DNA of 64,000 bases, taken from Roseibium alexandrii DFL-11 (GTDB lineage: Bacteria; Pseudomonadota; Alphaproteobacteria; Rhizobiales; Stappiaceae). The stretch spans positions 2,511,152 to 2,575,151 of the forward strand of contig NZ_CM011002.1 in the NCBI RefSeq assembly GCF_000158095.2, written 5' to 3'. Each line of letters starts with the position of its first letter. The stretch's first letter is position 1. The notes beneath the pieces were generated by a model that worked only from the letters and a program-made list of their open reading frames with translations, ran no database searches and was not told the DNA's origin. Positions 36,044 through 45,261 of the stretch are shown in pieces. A program made the translations under genes and the position numbers.

Positions 36044-38254
36044 ATGGATTACAAGAACTTCAAGATCGAAACCGACGAAGACGGTATTGCCCTGATCACG
36101 TGGGACATGCCGGAGAAATCGATGAACGTCATCGATCTCAGCGTCATGGAAGAACTCGATGCAGTCGTCGATCAGGTTGTTGGCGATGACGCTATCAAGG
36201 GCGCTGTCATCACTTCCGGAAAGAACGCCTTTTCCGGTGGCGCAGATCTGACCATGCTGGAAGGTCTTTTAAAAGACTTCCACGTCCAGCGCGCGAAAGA
36301 CCCCGAAGCAGCCGCCAAGGCGCTGTTTGAAGGTTCCCGCAAACTGACCCTCGTTTACCGGAAGCTGGAAACGTGCGGCAAACCGTTTGTTGCAGCCGTG
36401 AACAGCACCTCCATGGGCGGCGGCACCGAGCTGGCTTTGGCCTGTCACGCCCGTGTTGCCGACGAAGATCTGAAAATGGGTCTGCCGGAAGTGAAGGTCG
36501 GCCTGTTCCCGGGTGCTGGCGGCACACAGCGTGTCATGCGCATGGCCGATGGCCAGCAGGGCATGCAGTTCCTGTTGCAGGGCAAGACGCTGCGCGCACC
36601 ACAGGCAAAGCAGCTGAAGCTGGTCGATGAGGTGACCCAATCCAAGAAGCTGGTTGCCGCGGCCAAGAAGATGCTGAAAGCCGGTATTGATCCCGTCAAG
36701 CCATGGGACAAGAAGGGCTTCAAGCTCCCCAATGGCAACATCTACTCCCCTGCGGGCTTCCAGTTCTGGCCGGCTGCAAACGCGATCTACCGCCGCGAAA
36801 CCTTCGACAACTACCCGGGCGCCCGCTACCTGCTGCATGCGGTCGTGGAAGGCCTGCAACTGCCGATGGATCTCGCTCTTCAGGTTGAAAGCCGCTACTT
36901 CGCGAAGGTCCTGCAGACCCCGGAAGCCGCCAACATGATCCGCTCCCTGTTCGTCTCCATGCAGGAGCTGAACAAAGGCGCACGCCGCCCCATCGACCAA
37001 CGCCCCAACAACATCAAAAAAGTTGGCATCCTCGGCGCCGGCTTTATGGGAGCGGGCATTGCCTATGTCACCGCGCAAGCTGGCATTAATGTGGTGCTGA
37101 TTGACCGCGACCAGGAAGCTGCTGACAAGGGCAAGGCCCACACCGAAGACCTGCTCTCCAAGGCTGTCAAGCGCGGCCGTTCTACCGAAGACAAAAAAGC
37201 AAAGATCCTGTCCCGCATTCAGGCGACCGCGGATTACGAGGAACTCGCCGATTGTGATCTAGTGATTGAGGCCGTATTCGAAGATCGCGAGATCAAGAAG
37301 ACAGTGACAGAAAAAGCCGAAGCGGTGATGAAGTCACGGGCAATCTATGCGTCCAACACCTCAACGCTACCGATCACGTCTTTGGCGCAAGCCTCCAAGC
37401 GCCCGAAGAACTTCATCGGCATCCACTTCTTCTCGCCGGTCGACAAGATGATGCTGGTCGAGGTGATCATGGGCAAACGGACGTCCGACCGGGCTCTTGC
37501 CATGGCACTCGACTACATCAAGGCCATCAAGAAGACACCGATTGTCGTCAACGACAGCCGCGGTTTCTACACATCGCGCGTTGTCATGACCTATATCCGC
37601 GAAGGCCTGATGATGCTGGCCGATGGTATTCCAGCGCCAATGATCGAAAACGCTGGCAAGATGGCCGGCATGCCGGTTGGTCCGCTGTCTCTTGGTGACG
37701 AAGTGGCACTGGACCTTGCCTGGAAGATCGTATCGGCAACCCGCAAGGATCTTGGCGTCAAATACGTTGAAGGCCCGCTCGACAACATCCTGGAAGAGAT
37801 GGTTGTCAAACGGGAACGCTTTGGCCGCAAGAACGGCAAGGGTTTCTACGACTACAACGGCAAGGACAAGAGCCTGTGGCCGGGCATTCCGGACGTCGTT
37901 GGCCAACCGAAATCGGCCGACAGCTTCAATATTGAAGAACTCAAGCAGCGTCTGCTCGTCATGCAGGCCCTGGAGTCTGCCCGGATCTTTGAAGAAAACT
38001 GTCTCACCGACGTGCGCGAGGCCGATGTCGGCTCGATCCTCGGCTTTGGGTTCGCCCCTTACACAGGTGGCACACTCAGCTACATTGACATGATGGGCAC
38101 GACTGCATTTGTCGAACTTTGCAAGAAGTTCACCCGCAAGTGGGGACCACGCTTCAAGCCAAACAAGCTGCTGCGTGAAATGGCCAAAGACAATGAAACC
38201 TTCTATGGTCGATTCCCACCCAAAGGCGAAGTCGCCGTCAAAGACGCTGCCTGA
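36044..38254 (+). CDS. Fatty-acid oxidation multifunctional protein FadB/FadJ
   Basis: A 736-residue fusion of enoyl-CoA hydratase (residues about 1-190) and 3-hydroxyacyl-CoA dehydrogenase (about 320-720). The hydratase has NAFSGGADLTML and the two Glu regions around STSMGGGTELALACHARVAD and MGLPEVKVGLFPGAGGTQR. The NAD site is VGILGAGFMGAGIAYVTAQA, and the catalytic His-Glu pair lies in FIGIHFFSPVDKMMLVEVI. Together with the thiolase and acyl-CoA dehydrogenase it completes a beta-oxidation set. AGGGAG precedes the start by seven bases. Confidence 0.94.
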   Translation: MDYKNFKIETDEDGIALITWDMPEKSMNVIDLSVMEELDAVVDQVVGDDAIKGAVITSGKNAFSGGADLTMLEGLLKDFHVQRAKDPEAAAKALFEGSRKLTLVYRKLETCGKPFVAAVNSTSMGGGTELALACHARVADEDLKMGLPEVKVGLFPGAGGTQRVMRMADGQQGMQFLLQGKTLRAPQAKQLKLVDEVTQSKKLVAAAKKMLKAGIDPVKPWDKKGFKLPNGNIYSPAGFQFWPAANAIYRRETFDNYPGARYLLHAVVEGLQLPMDLALQVESRYFAKVLQTPEAANMIRSLFVSMQELNKGARRPIDQRPNNIKKVGILGAGFMGAGIAYVTAQAGINVVLIDRDQEAADKGKAHTEDLLSKAVKRGRSTEDKKAKILSRIQATADYEELADCDLVIEAVFEDREIKKTVTEKAEAVMKSRAIYASNTSTLPITSLAQASKRPKNFIGIHFFSPVDKMMLVEVIMGKRTSDRALAMALDYIKAIKKTPIVVNDSRGFYTSRVVMTYIREGLMMLADGIPAPMIENAGKMAGMPVGPLSLGDEVALDLAWKIVSATRKDLGVKYVEGPLDNILEEMVVKRERFGRKNGKGFYDYNGKDKSLWPGIPDVVGQPKSADSFNIEELKQRLLVMQALESARIFEENCLTDVREADVGSILGFGFAPYTGGTLSYIDMMGTTAFVELCKKFTRKWGPRFKPNKLLREMAKDNETFYGRFPPKGEVAVKDAA

Positions 38255-38280
38255 TAAAAAGCAGCAGTCTTGCACCTTTC

Positions 38281-38315
38281 AACGCCGCTTTCTCTGGGAA
38301 GCGGCGTTTTCTTTT
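38281..38315 (+). terminator. Terminator of the FadB-like gene
   Basis: A perfect 10-bp stem (AACGCCGCTT with AAGCGGCGTT), an 8-base loop and a T-rich tail (TTTTCTTTT) follow the FadB stop by about 26 bases. Confidence 0.93.
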
Positions 38316-38419
38316 CCGATCACATTCGTGTTTGCAAAATACGACGCGACTTGATCCCACATGCCGCCTCATGCAAAGTGGAGGTAAGAAAAAGACCTTA
38401 AGGTTTGCTTGGAGGGGAA

Positions 38420-39520
38420 ATGCCGCTTGACGGAGAGTGGGCGCGCGCGGATGTGCTGCGTGTCTTGCGGGACGTCTGTCCAAACGACAGGTTGGACTGG
38501 GCTCATATTGCCAAAGTGTATAACTTTGACCTTCAGGCTCTGGATGATCCGCAGGGTATCGTTCCCATAACGGCTTGGCATGGCACCTTTGAGTACGTCG
38601 CGAAGTCTCTGAACGACGACGCGATCATGTTCGACATGTTCAACAAGCTGGATGTCGGCAGTTTTTCCATATTCGACTACGTTTTTGCCTGCGCGCCGTC
38701 TTTGCGTGATGCGTGTCAGGCCTGGGTCCGGTTCATCCAGATCCGTACGAATGCCTACCGGATCAAGTTCGAAGAAACAGAAACCGGGGCCTTTATCGAA
38801 TGGCCCAGCCTGGAGGGACGCGGGGAGTGGCGGCAAAACATGTTTGCCCGGATAGGCTGGGCAGCCCGGCAGCTGGAACATGCGCTCGACATGAATGTCC
38901 CGCCAATACTCATTGAAATCGCAACCTACCCGCCAGAAAAGACATCTGCCTTTCAAAAAAAGTATCAGGGCCGCATCCAGTTTCGTGCTCCCACGAACCG
39001 AATCAGCTTACCAAAGGCGTTGCTCAACAGGCCTTTGCGGCGTCAGGATCCGCATCTCTACCAAATCATTTTGAAATCAGCGCTTCAGGAGTTGGATGAG
39101 TTCGGGCAGATGGTCTCTCCGATCTCACGCTTGGCAAACGAAATCGCTGCTAGCCTGTCTGAAGGTGGGGCTGCTTTGCCAAAGATCGCGGCGAAAATCG
39201 GCATGTCGCAACGGGCAATCCAGCGCCTTCTTGCAAAGGAAGGTACGACATACAGACAATTGAACGAAGAGATCCGAAAATCCGCAGCAGAGCGGTATTT
39301 GCGCTCCACCGACCTTCCAATGAAGGAGATCGCTTTTCTCTTAGGCTTTTCTGAACTCAGTACTTTTTCGCGCGCCGTTAAATTATGGTTTGGCGAGTCT
39401 CCAAGAAAGGTTCGGGAAAAACTGGCAGCTTGCCGGACACGGAGTGCGGAGGAAGACGACGCACTGGAGACGCCGCTTTCATCAGTTGTTCCACCAGATA
39501 CTCTTGTTAAACCGACCTGA
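38420..39520 (+). CDS. AraC-family transcriptional regulator
   Basis: A 366-residue regulator of the OruR/ArgR-like AraC group with an N-terminal effector domain (about 1-220, HGTFEYVAKSLNDDAIMFDM) and a C-terminal pair of helix-turn-helix motifs (about 240-335): ALPKIAAKIGMSQRAIQRLL and MKEIAFLLGFSELSTFSRAV followed by WFGESPRKVREKL. A divergent or adjacent target is not obvious; the beta-oxidation block lies upstream. ATG 38420 is preferred, since GGAGG lies four bases before it; a TTG at 38405 would place that site inside the gene. Confidence 0.9.
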   Translation: MPLDGEWARADVLRVLRDVCPNDRLDWAHIAKVYNFDLQALDDPQGIVPITAWHGTFEYVAKSLNDDAIMFDMFNKLDVGSFSIFDYVFACAPSLRDACQAWVRFIQIRTNAYRIKFEETETGAFIEWPSLEGRGEWRQNMFARIGWAARQLEHALDMNVPPILIEIATYPPEKTSAFQKKYQGRIQFRAPTNRISLPKALLNRPLRRQDPHLYQIILKSALQELDEFGQMVSPISRLANEIAASLSEGGAALPKIAAKIGMSQRAIQRLLAKEGTTYRQLNEEIRKSAAERYLRSTDLPMKEIAFLLGFSELSTFSRAVKLWFGESPRKVREKLAACRTRSAEEDDALETPLSSVVPPDTLVKPT

Positions 39521-40206
39521 TTATCCCGAAAAATGCGCGCGCATCGGGCGCAGTTCGACACTTCTTGCGCAATTCATTGGTTATACGCCTGCAACATTCA
39601 ATGCCTTGGTGTAACTAGGGCAAAACCGGTTCCAATTGGAACTGCTGATCAAATCATTGAGAAAACATGGTGCGGATGTAGAGGCAGGCGCCTCAGCGAA
39701 GACTTCATCACTGCAGAGAATGAAGCGCGGCAGCAGATCGGGCTCCTGCTTACCGCGCCAAAACTTTCCCTTACCTGGAAACGCCTAATGGAGCTCCCGG
39801 CACTGGTGCGGACCGACGCCAATCGTCTCCGATCGGAGTGCATCGTCAATCCCCAGCTACGCCTGATTGCCTGTTGGGCTCCGCAGACCTGTTAAAACAC
39901 AGCTGCGATTATTGTCTTTCACAAACCGGCGTGGAAGCTGACCGCGTACGAGTGTGGGTGGGTTGTACACGCCCAAGTAAGTCTTCCAAGGGCATTGTTA
40001 GAGCAAAACAGACCTTTTGTCATTAGCTTGTTACGTACACATTTTTGCGATTTACGACACCAAATATAGTTAACGGAGATGTGTTTTCGTTTGCAGTTTC
40101 GAGTTTTTCGCTCTCATGTTTCATTCAGTGAAAATGTTTACATTGAAAGACTTGATCTTGGCGCTTACGTCTATTGCGAGTAAAACAGCATTTTTTGGAG
40201 AACCTG
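39521..40206. other. Large gene-free interval
   Basis: About 686 bases with no convincing gene. A 120-codon frame (39533-39895) has atypical composition, several Cys and Trp, no ribosome site and no family resemblance. The region carries a perfect 14-base palindrome GTTCCAATTGGAAC (39629-39642). The last 200 bases become AT-rich and likely hold the promoter of the DUF6460 gene. It may be decayed coding DNA or hold an untranslated RNA. Confidence 0.4.
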
Positions 40207-40482
40207 ATGTCCGACAACAACTTGAACCGTTTCATGGGGGGCTCGCCCGGACAAGTTGTGTTGCGCCTGGTGTTCCTGTCCTTTGTTGTTGGTATCATTC
40301 TTGCCGCGCTTAATTTGAACCCAATCGACCTTGTCCATATGGCCATAGAGTTTGTCGAGCGCCTGTGGAACATGGGCTTTCATGCGCTTGGACGCCTTGG
40401 CGGCTATCTGGTGGCGGGCGCGGTTGTTGTCATCCCAATATGGATTCTCTTGAGGCTGCTTGCCGTCGGGAAAAACAGATGA
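40207..40482 (+). CDS. DUF6460-family small inner-membrane protein
   Basis: A 91-residue protein with two hydrophobic helices (VVLRLVFLSFVVGIILAALN and LVAGAVVVIPIWILLRLL) joined by an amphipathic segment that starts NPIDLVHMAIEFVERLW. The N-terminal LNRFMGGSPGQVVLRL matches DUF6460, an alphaproteobacterial family of unknown role. ATG 40207 has GGAG six bases upstream. It is followed by the CtrA-boxed gene at 40571. Confidence 0.78.
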   Translation: MSDNNLNRFMGGSPGQVVLRLVFLSFVVGIILAALNLNPIDLVHMAIEFVERLWNMGFHALGRLGGYLVAGAVVVIPIWILLRLLAVGKNR

Positions 40483-40510
40483 GCCCGGCAACACACTTTA
40501 TCCGGGAAAT

Positions 40511-40526
40511 TTAACCGATCATTAAC
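40511..40526 (+). promoter_or_regulatory. Consensus CtrA-binding box
   Basis: TTAACCGATCATTAAC matches TTAA-N7-TTAAC exactly. It is 45 bases before the start of the unknown coiled-coil protein at 40571, a distance that allows it to cover the promoter -35 region. Confidence 0.6.
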
Positions 40527-40570
40527 CATCCCAAAGGGACACTATCACCTGTTTCATACTGGATTGGTTT

Positions 40571-41620
40571 ATGTCTGTTTTCTCGATCGTTTCGAATTCC
40601 AGCCAGCAGCAGTTTTCGTTGCGGCCTCAGAGCAATGGCTCAGGCTTACAGAGGTCTGTCCGGACAGCCGAAACGCTATTGGACCAAATCGGCAACACGG
40701 CCTCGCCACTGACTGAAGAAGAACAAAAGGCAGCGCAGGGTCTCCTTGAGGATTTCAAGGGCGCTGTTGAAACCAGCGTCAGCATGTCCCGCGCCCTGCA
40801 AGACAACAAGGATGCACTTCGGGAAGAACGTCTGGCCCGCATCGAAGCGCGGATTGAGCAACTGAAGGAATTGCTTCGGTTTACAACACCGGAACAGGCA
40901 AAACGACTGCTCAAAGAACTCAAGCAGATTTCGAAGGACTTCAGCAGTGCTGCCAACGGCCTTAAAAAGGCCGCCGGAGAATTGGGAGGGGGCTCAGGCA
41001 GCTCCCAGAGCGCGACGGCCAACGCCGTCAGTTCCGTGATTTCCAGTACACTCAGCAGCCCAACCCAGCCGCCAATCGCTTCAAATCAGGTTGCCGTCGG
41101 TTCGAGCGCTGTCCAAGCCGTAACTGCAGAGCGCCTCTCAGAACCCGCCGTCACCAATACGGACACTGGCACACCATCTGAATACACTGGCAAAAAGGAC
41201 GGGAACGCCCCTGGGCACGGACCCAAAACCCGGGAAGACCAGACCGAAGCGTTGAAAGCCGGCGTTTTCGCCTATGCTGAACAGCAGGCCAAATCGGAGA
41301 CTGCAGACAAAGACAGCCGCACCGCCGGAATGCGCGATGAACAAGATCGGTTGCGTAAGGTGGGCGATGATATCGAAATGCTGGCCAAACGGCTGGAGGC
41401 GCTTGCGGAAAAAGATGACGAAACCGAAGATGACCTGGACGAGATCCGGGATGAATTGAAAGCCGGCCGGGATGACCTAAATGATCCTGAGTTCGTGGAA
41501 ACATTGGGCCCCAGGGCCATTGAAGCCGGAACGAGCGCAAGTCAGTTTCAAGAAACAACTGTCACCGGGTCAACTATCGGCGTCACAACGCCCGTGGTCC
41601 AAACAAACGTTGTGGTCTGA
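40571..41620 (+). CDS. Unknown Ser/Gln-rich coiled-coil protein, CtrA-boxed
   Basis: A 349-residue acidic protein with no recognised domain, no signal peptide and no membrane helix. An N-terminal Ser/Gln-rich stretch (MSVFSIVSNSSQQQFSL) leads to helices (about 45-140, EERLARIEARIEQLKELLRF), a Ser/Thr/Ala linker, a Gly/Lys-rich segment and a second acidic coiled coil (about 255-320, DDIEMLAKRLEALAEKDDET). The C-terminus is Thr/Val-rich (TPVVQTNVVV). The absence of a Sec signal with such ends is reminiscent of proteins exported by flagellar-type systems, but that is speculation. The CtrA box suggests cell-cycle or motility-linked expression. Confidence 0.7.
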   Translation: MSVFSIVSNSSQQQFSLRPQSNGSGLQRSVRTAETLLDQIGNTASPLTEEEQKAAQGLLEDFKGAVETSVSMSRALQDNKDALREERLARIEARIEQLKELLRFTTPEQAKRLLKELKQISKDFSSAANGLKKAAGELGGGSGSSQSATANAVSSVISSTLSSPTQPPIASNQVAVGSSAVQAVTAERLSEPAVTNTDTGTPSEYTGKKDGNAPGHGPKTREDQTEALKAGVFAYAEQQAKSETADKDSRTAGMRDEQDRLRKVGDDIEMLAKRLEALAEKDDETEDDLDEIRDELKAGRDDLNDPEFVETLGPRAIEAGTSASQFQETTVTGSTIGVTTPVVQTNVVV

Positions 41621-41622
41621 CG

Positions 41623-42564
41623 TCACCCCAAAACACTTGTTCTTTCGGACCGGCTTTCGGCTTCCCAAATCGATAGCGCCGTTCTGTGCAAGGTCACATG
41701 GCGGTCCGCCAGTTCATCTATGTCGTTTGAGTATCCACCGCCAAGCACACCAGCCAACGGTACGCCTAAGCTTCGAACAGTCTCGATGACATAACGGTCG
41801 CGTGTTTTCAGGCCATCTCGTGACAGGGCCAAGCGGCCCAGCCTGTCTTCAAAATATGGATCAACACCCGCATTATAGAAGACAAGATCCCATGCCTCTT
41901 GGCGCAGCAGATCAGGCAGAACTTCTTGGAGAGCCGTCAGGTAGGCGGCATCTTCCATTGCATCCGGTAGGGCAAGGTCAAGATGCGACGGCACCTTTCG
42001 GACCGGATAGTTTTTGGCCGAATGCATTGAAAACGTGAAGATATCCGGATCACCTGAAAAGATATCGGCGGTTCCGTCGCCTTGATGCACGTCGAGATCA
42101 ATCACCAATGCCTTTCGGATTGCACCATCAGCCTGCAGGACTTTCAACGCAACTGCGACGTCATTGAAAACACAAAATCCCGCCCCGTGTGCCCGCCGGG
42201 CATGGTGGCTGCCGCCCGCCGTGTTGCAAGCAAGGCCGTGCTCCAGAGCCAGATAGCCGGTTAGAACCGAGCCTCCGGTTGCACACCGGGCCCGCAGCGC
42301 GATATCCGCGCGCATGGGAAAGCCGATTTCCCGGGCGATCTTTTGCGGTACTTCCGCATTGAAAACCTGGTCGACATAAACCGGATCATGCGCAAGCGCG
42401 ACCCACTCGAACGGCGCGGGTCGAGGACGGTAGAAGTCGCCACTTCCAAGCAACCCTTCCGCCCGGATAAGGTCGGCGACAGCACGGAACTTGTCCATCG
42501 GAAACCGGTGGTTGGCGGGAAGGTCGGCACAATAGGCAGGGTGATGCACGATCGGAAGTGTCAT
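41623..42564 (-). CDS. Histone deacetylase-superfamily protein
   Basis: A 313-residue zinc-dependent deacetylase-fold protein. The tandem histidines and zinc ligands are visible: GGSHHARRAHGAGFCVFND, VIDLDVHQGDGT and FYNAGVDPYFED, with the late GGGYSND loop. Bacterial members act on acetylated polyamines or small amides. ATG 42564 begins LPIVHHPAYCADLP, as in the family. A longer frame to 42696 would overlap the divergent MATE gene. It ends within three bases of the convergent gene at 40571-41620. Confidence 0.88.
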   Translation of the reverse strand: MTLPIVHHPAYCADLPANHRFPMDKFRAVADLIRAEGLLGSGDFYRPRPAPFEWVALAHDPVYVDQVFNAEVPQKIAREIGFPMRADIALRARCATGGSVLTGYLALEHGLACNTAGGSHHARRAHGAGFCVFNDVAVALKVLQADGAIRKALVIDLDVHQGDGTADIFSGDPDIFTFSMHSAKNYPVRKVPSHLDLALPDAMEDAAYLTALQEVLPDLLRQEAWDLVFYNAGVDPYFEDRLGRLALSRDGLKTRDRYVIETVRSLGVPLAGVLGGGYSNDIDELADRHVTLHRTALSIWEAESRSERTSVLG

Positions 42565-42683
42565 TTGCTCAAATATAGACAAAAGCGCTTGTCCGAAAAG
42601 CCACATGACCGCCATGCGCGTGCGTGCCCTTGACGCGCCCCCGCTCCAAGGCGATGACTGCAGCTTGAATCGAAAGCGTTTGC

Positions 42684-44033
42684 ATGTCCTCCCCAACTTC
42701 CACCGAAACCGCCGCCCCAGCGGCCGACGTGACCGTGACCCATCGCGGTGTCCTGGCCATCGCGGTGCCGATGACGCTCGCCTACCTGTCGACGCCGCTT
42801 CTCGGTGTTGTTGATATGGCTGTTATCGGCAGGCTCGGAGACGCTGCCCTGATTGGCGGCATCGCGCTTGGCGGGATCATTTTCGATCTGGTTTTTACCA
42901 CCTTCAACTTTCTGCGCTCTGGAACAACCGGCCTAACGGCCCAAGCGCTTGGCGCACGGGACGAATACGAAATCCGGGCGACTTTCTTGCGGGCCTTGGT
43001 GATTGCCGGGATCGGCGGCGCGCTGGTGATCATATGCCAAGTCCCTCTGCTCATGGCGGGGCAATGGTTTCTTGGAGGAAGCGAGGGCGTTCAGGCAGCA
43101 ACGACGCGCTACTTCGACATCCGGATCTACAGCGCGCCGTTCCTTCTTGCCAACTATGCGATCCTTGGCTGGTTTATTGGCCTTGGACGCGCTGGCACCG
43201 GGCTGATGGTGCAGCTGTTTTTGAACTGCCTCAACATTGTACTCAGCATCTGGTTCGTCATGGGGCTGGGTTGGAGTGTCGAAGGCGCTGCGCTCGCCAC
43301 GGTTCTCAGTGAAGTCGCGACCACTGTTTTCGGCCTGACCATCATCCTGGCGCGCCCGCGACCAGGCACTTGGCCGAGCCCGCAGATTGTGTTCGACAAA
43401 CGTCTCTTATTGCGGATGATGGCGCTGAACCGGGACATCATGATCCGGTCCTTTGCGCTGCTTTATGCATTCGCCTTCTTCATGGCCCGTTCTGCCGATC
43501 AAGGCGACGCGGTGCTTGCTGCCAATGCCGTCCTGCAAAAATTCATAATGATCGCGGCCTATTTCCTCGACGGCCTGGCGACAGCTGCAGAACAGTTGGC
43601 TGGATGGGCCGTTGGCGCTCGGAAACGCAAGGCCTTTGACCGCGCGCTAAAACTGACGGCGCTGTGGAGCTTTGCAATGGCAGCGCTTCTATCCCTGTTT
43701 TTTGCCCTGTTCGGCCACATGATCATTGACCTTCTAACCACCAATGAGGACGTCCGGGCACTGTCCAGAGTTTACCTGATCTGGGTTATCCTCGCGCCGC
43801 TTCTCGGGGTTCTCGCTTATCAGATGGACGGCGTTTACATCGGTGCAACCTGGTCCGGAACCATGCGCAACATGATGCTGGTGTCACTCGCCGTCTATAT
43901 CGCCGCCTATCATGCGCTGTTTCCGCTGATGGGAAACCACGGCCTCTGGCTGGCGATCTCGCTGTTTCTCGGACTGCGCGGCCTGACACTTCTGGCGGTT
44001 TGCCAGCGCCGCGCTGCTGAAACCTTCGGCTAG
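42684..44033 (+). CDS. MATE-family multidrug/cation efflux transporter
   Basis: A 449-residue inner-membrane transporter with twelve predicted helices in two related halves. Diagnostic regions include GVLAIAVPMTLAYLSTPLLG, GTTGLTAQALGA and AANAVLQKFIMIAAYFLDGL followed by AAEQLAGWAVGA. It resembles the DinF/NorM branch and should couple substrate export to H+ or Na+ entry; the substrate is not predictable. The start overlaps no other gene. Its stop codon lies inside the left arm of the first palindrome of the 44029-44154 element. Confidence 0.92.
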   Translation: MSSPTSTETAAPAADVTVTHRGVLAIAVPMTLAYLSTPLLGVVDMAVIGRLGDAALIGGIALGGIIFDLVFTTFNFLRSGTTGLTAQALGARDEYEIRATFLRALVIAGIGGALVIICQVPLLMAGQWFLGGSEGVQAATTRYFDIRIYSAPFLLANYAILGWFIGLGRAGTGLMVQLFLNCLNIVLSIWFVMGLGWSVEGAALATVLSEVATTVFGLTIILARPRPGTWPSPQIVFDKRLLLRMMALNRDIMIRSFALLYAFAFFMARSADQGDAVLAANAVLQKFIMIAAYFLDGLATAAEQLAGWAVGARKRKAFDRALKLTALWSFAMAALLSLFFALFGHMIIDLLTTNEDVRALSRVYLIWVILAPLLGVLAYQMDGVYIGATWSGTMRNMMLVSLAVYIAAYHALFPLMGNHGLWLAISLFLGLRGLTLLAVCQRRAAETFG

Positions 44034-44154
44034 TCACCCGAACTGAAGTTCGTCTCATTGTGCAGCCCTCTCGGTGCGAACTTCAGATTCAAAAGGGTGA
44101 CTAGCAAGTTTGTGTTTCTAGTGTGGTTTGCGAATTTCAAATTCAGCAAACTAG
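44029..44154. repeat. Pair of long palindromes between the MATE gene and pyrD
   Basis: Two adjacent hairpins. The first (44029-44105) pairs GCTAGTCACCC with GGGTGACTAGC and continues into GAACTGAAGTTCG/CGAACTTCAG with a small bulge. The second (44118-44154) pairs CTAGT..TTTGC..GAATTT with AAATTC..GCAAA..CTAG. Both have CTAG at the base and related GAA/TTC cores. They separate convergent genes and may act as a bidirectional terminator or be copies of a small palindromic element. Confidence 0.6.
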
Positions 44155-44166
44155 CGGTTATTGCGT

Positions 44167-45261
44167 TTACGGCTCTTTGGATGCCCAATCATCAACGCTA
44201 GCATCGCGGGCGGCCCGCAATGACGGCAATCCCTTTTCATCAAGTTTGGCAGTGAGGCCCGTGAGGATTTCGTCGATCAGCGACGGCCCCTTGAAAACAA
44301 GAGCGGAATAGAGCTGGAGCAGATCGGCACCGGCCTGGATCTTCTCCCAGGCAGTTTCTGCGCTGTCGATACCGCCAACACCGATAATCGGAAGATCCGC
44401 TCCCGCCATCTTGCGTGCCTTCGCCAGCATAATGGTCGATCTTTGGAACAACGGGCGGCCGGAAAGGCCCCCGGTCTCCCGAAAAGGCCCCTCACCGCTC
44501 AAGCCTTCCCGCGAAATCGTGGTGTTGGAAACAATCAGGCCATCTACCTTTTTGTCCAAGACTTCTTCGACAATATCCTTGAGGTCGCCCTCGACAATGT
44601 CCGGCGCAATCTTCAAAAGAACCGGCACCTGGCGGCCGGTTTTCGCAGTTGCCTCATCGCGCGCAGCCATGACGCGGGTCAGCAAATCTGCCAGCGCGGA
44701 TCGTGCCTGCAGGTCCCGCAAACCCGGCGTATTCGGCGAAGAAATATTCACTGTGAAGTATGAGGCAAATTCCGCGAATTCGCGAATACCGGCAACGTAA
44801 TCCGCGTTCCGGTCTTCAGAATCCTTGTTGGCGCCGACATTGATGCCAACAATTCCAGAAGCTCCATCCCGAGCTTTCAAGCGGCCCCGCAGAGCACCAT
44901 GCCCATCGTTGTTGAAGCCATACCGATTGATGACCCCAAGATCGTTCGGCAAACGGAACACGCGTGGTTTTGGGTTGCCCGGTTGAGCGCGCGGCGTAAC
45001 GGAACCTGCTTCCGTGTACCCGAACCCGAGTTTCAGGAGTGCATCCGGCACTTCGCCGTTCTTGTCAAACCCGGCGGCCATGCCAAGAGGGTTCGGGAAG
45101 GTCAGATCCCAAAGGTTGACGGCGAGCCGGGCATCCACCGGGCTTGTTCTCGAAGGCACCAAGCCGGATTTCAGGCCCAAAATTGTCACGCGGTGGGCTG
45201 CTTCCGCGTCCAGCAACTGAAGGCCCTTTTGGACCACAGTCTCAAAGACAGTCCCGCTCAT
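44167..45261 (-). CDS. pyrD: Dihydroorotate dehydrogenase (quinone), class 2
   Basis: A 364-residue membrane-associated flavoenzyme that oxidises dihydroorotate to orotate in pyrimidine synthesis, passing electrons to quinone. Visible features are the class 2 N-terminal helices (residues about 1-35), FPNPLGMAAGFDKNGE, GSVTPRAQPGNPKPRVFRL, the catalytic Ser region FTVNISSPNTPGLRDLQ and the FMN-phosphate loop GVGGIDSAETAWEKIQAGA. Length is normal. Its ATG overlaps the stop of the DUF952 gene by four bases, so they form an operon. Confidence 0.95.
   Translation of the reverse strand: MSGTVFETVVQKGLQLLDAEAAHRVTILGLKSGLVPSRTSPVDARLAVNLWDLTFPNPLGMAAGFDKNGEVPDALLKLGFGYTEAGSVTPRAQPGNPKPRVFRLPNDLGVINRYGFNNDGHGALRGRLKARDGASGIVGINVGANKDSEDRNADYVAGIREFAEFASYFTVNISSPNTPGLRDLQARSALADLLTRVMAARDEATAKTGRQVPVLLKIAPDIVEGDLKDIVEEVLDKKVDGLIVSNTTISREGLSGEGPFRETGGLSGRPLFQRSTIMLAKARKMAGADLPIIGVGGIDSAETAWEKIQAGADLLQLYSALVFKGPSLIDEILTGLTAKLDEKGLPSLRAARDASVDDWASKEP

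Noticed and set aside
39533..39895. 120-codon frame after the AraC regulator
   Set aside because: Unusual composition, no ribosome site and no recognisable family.
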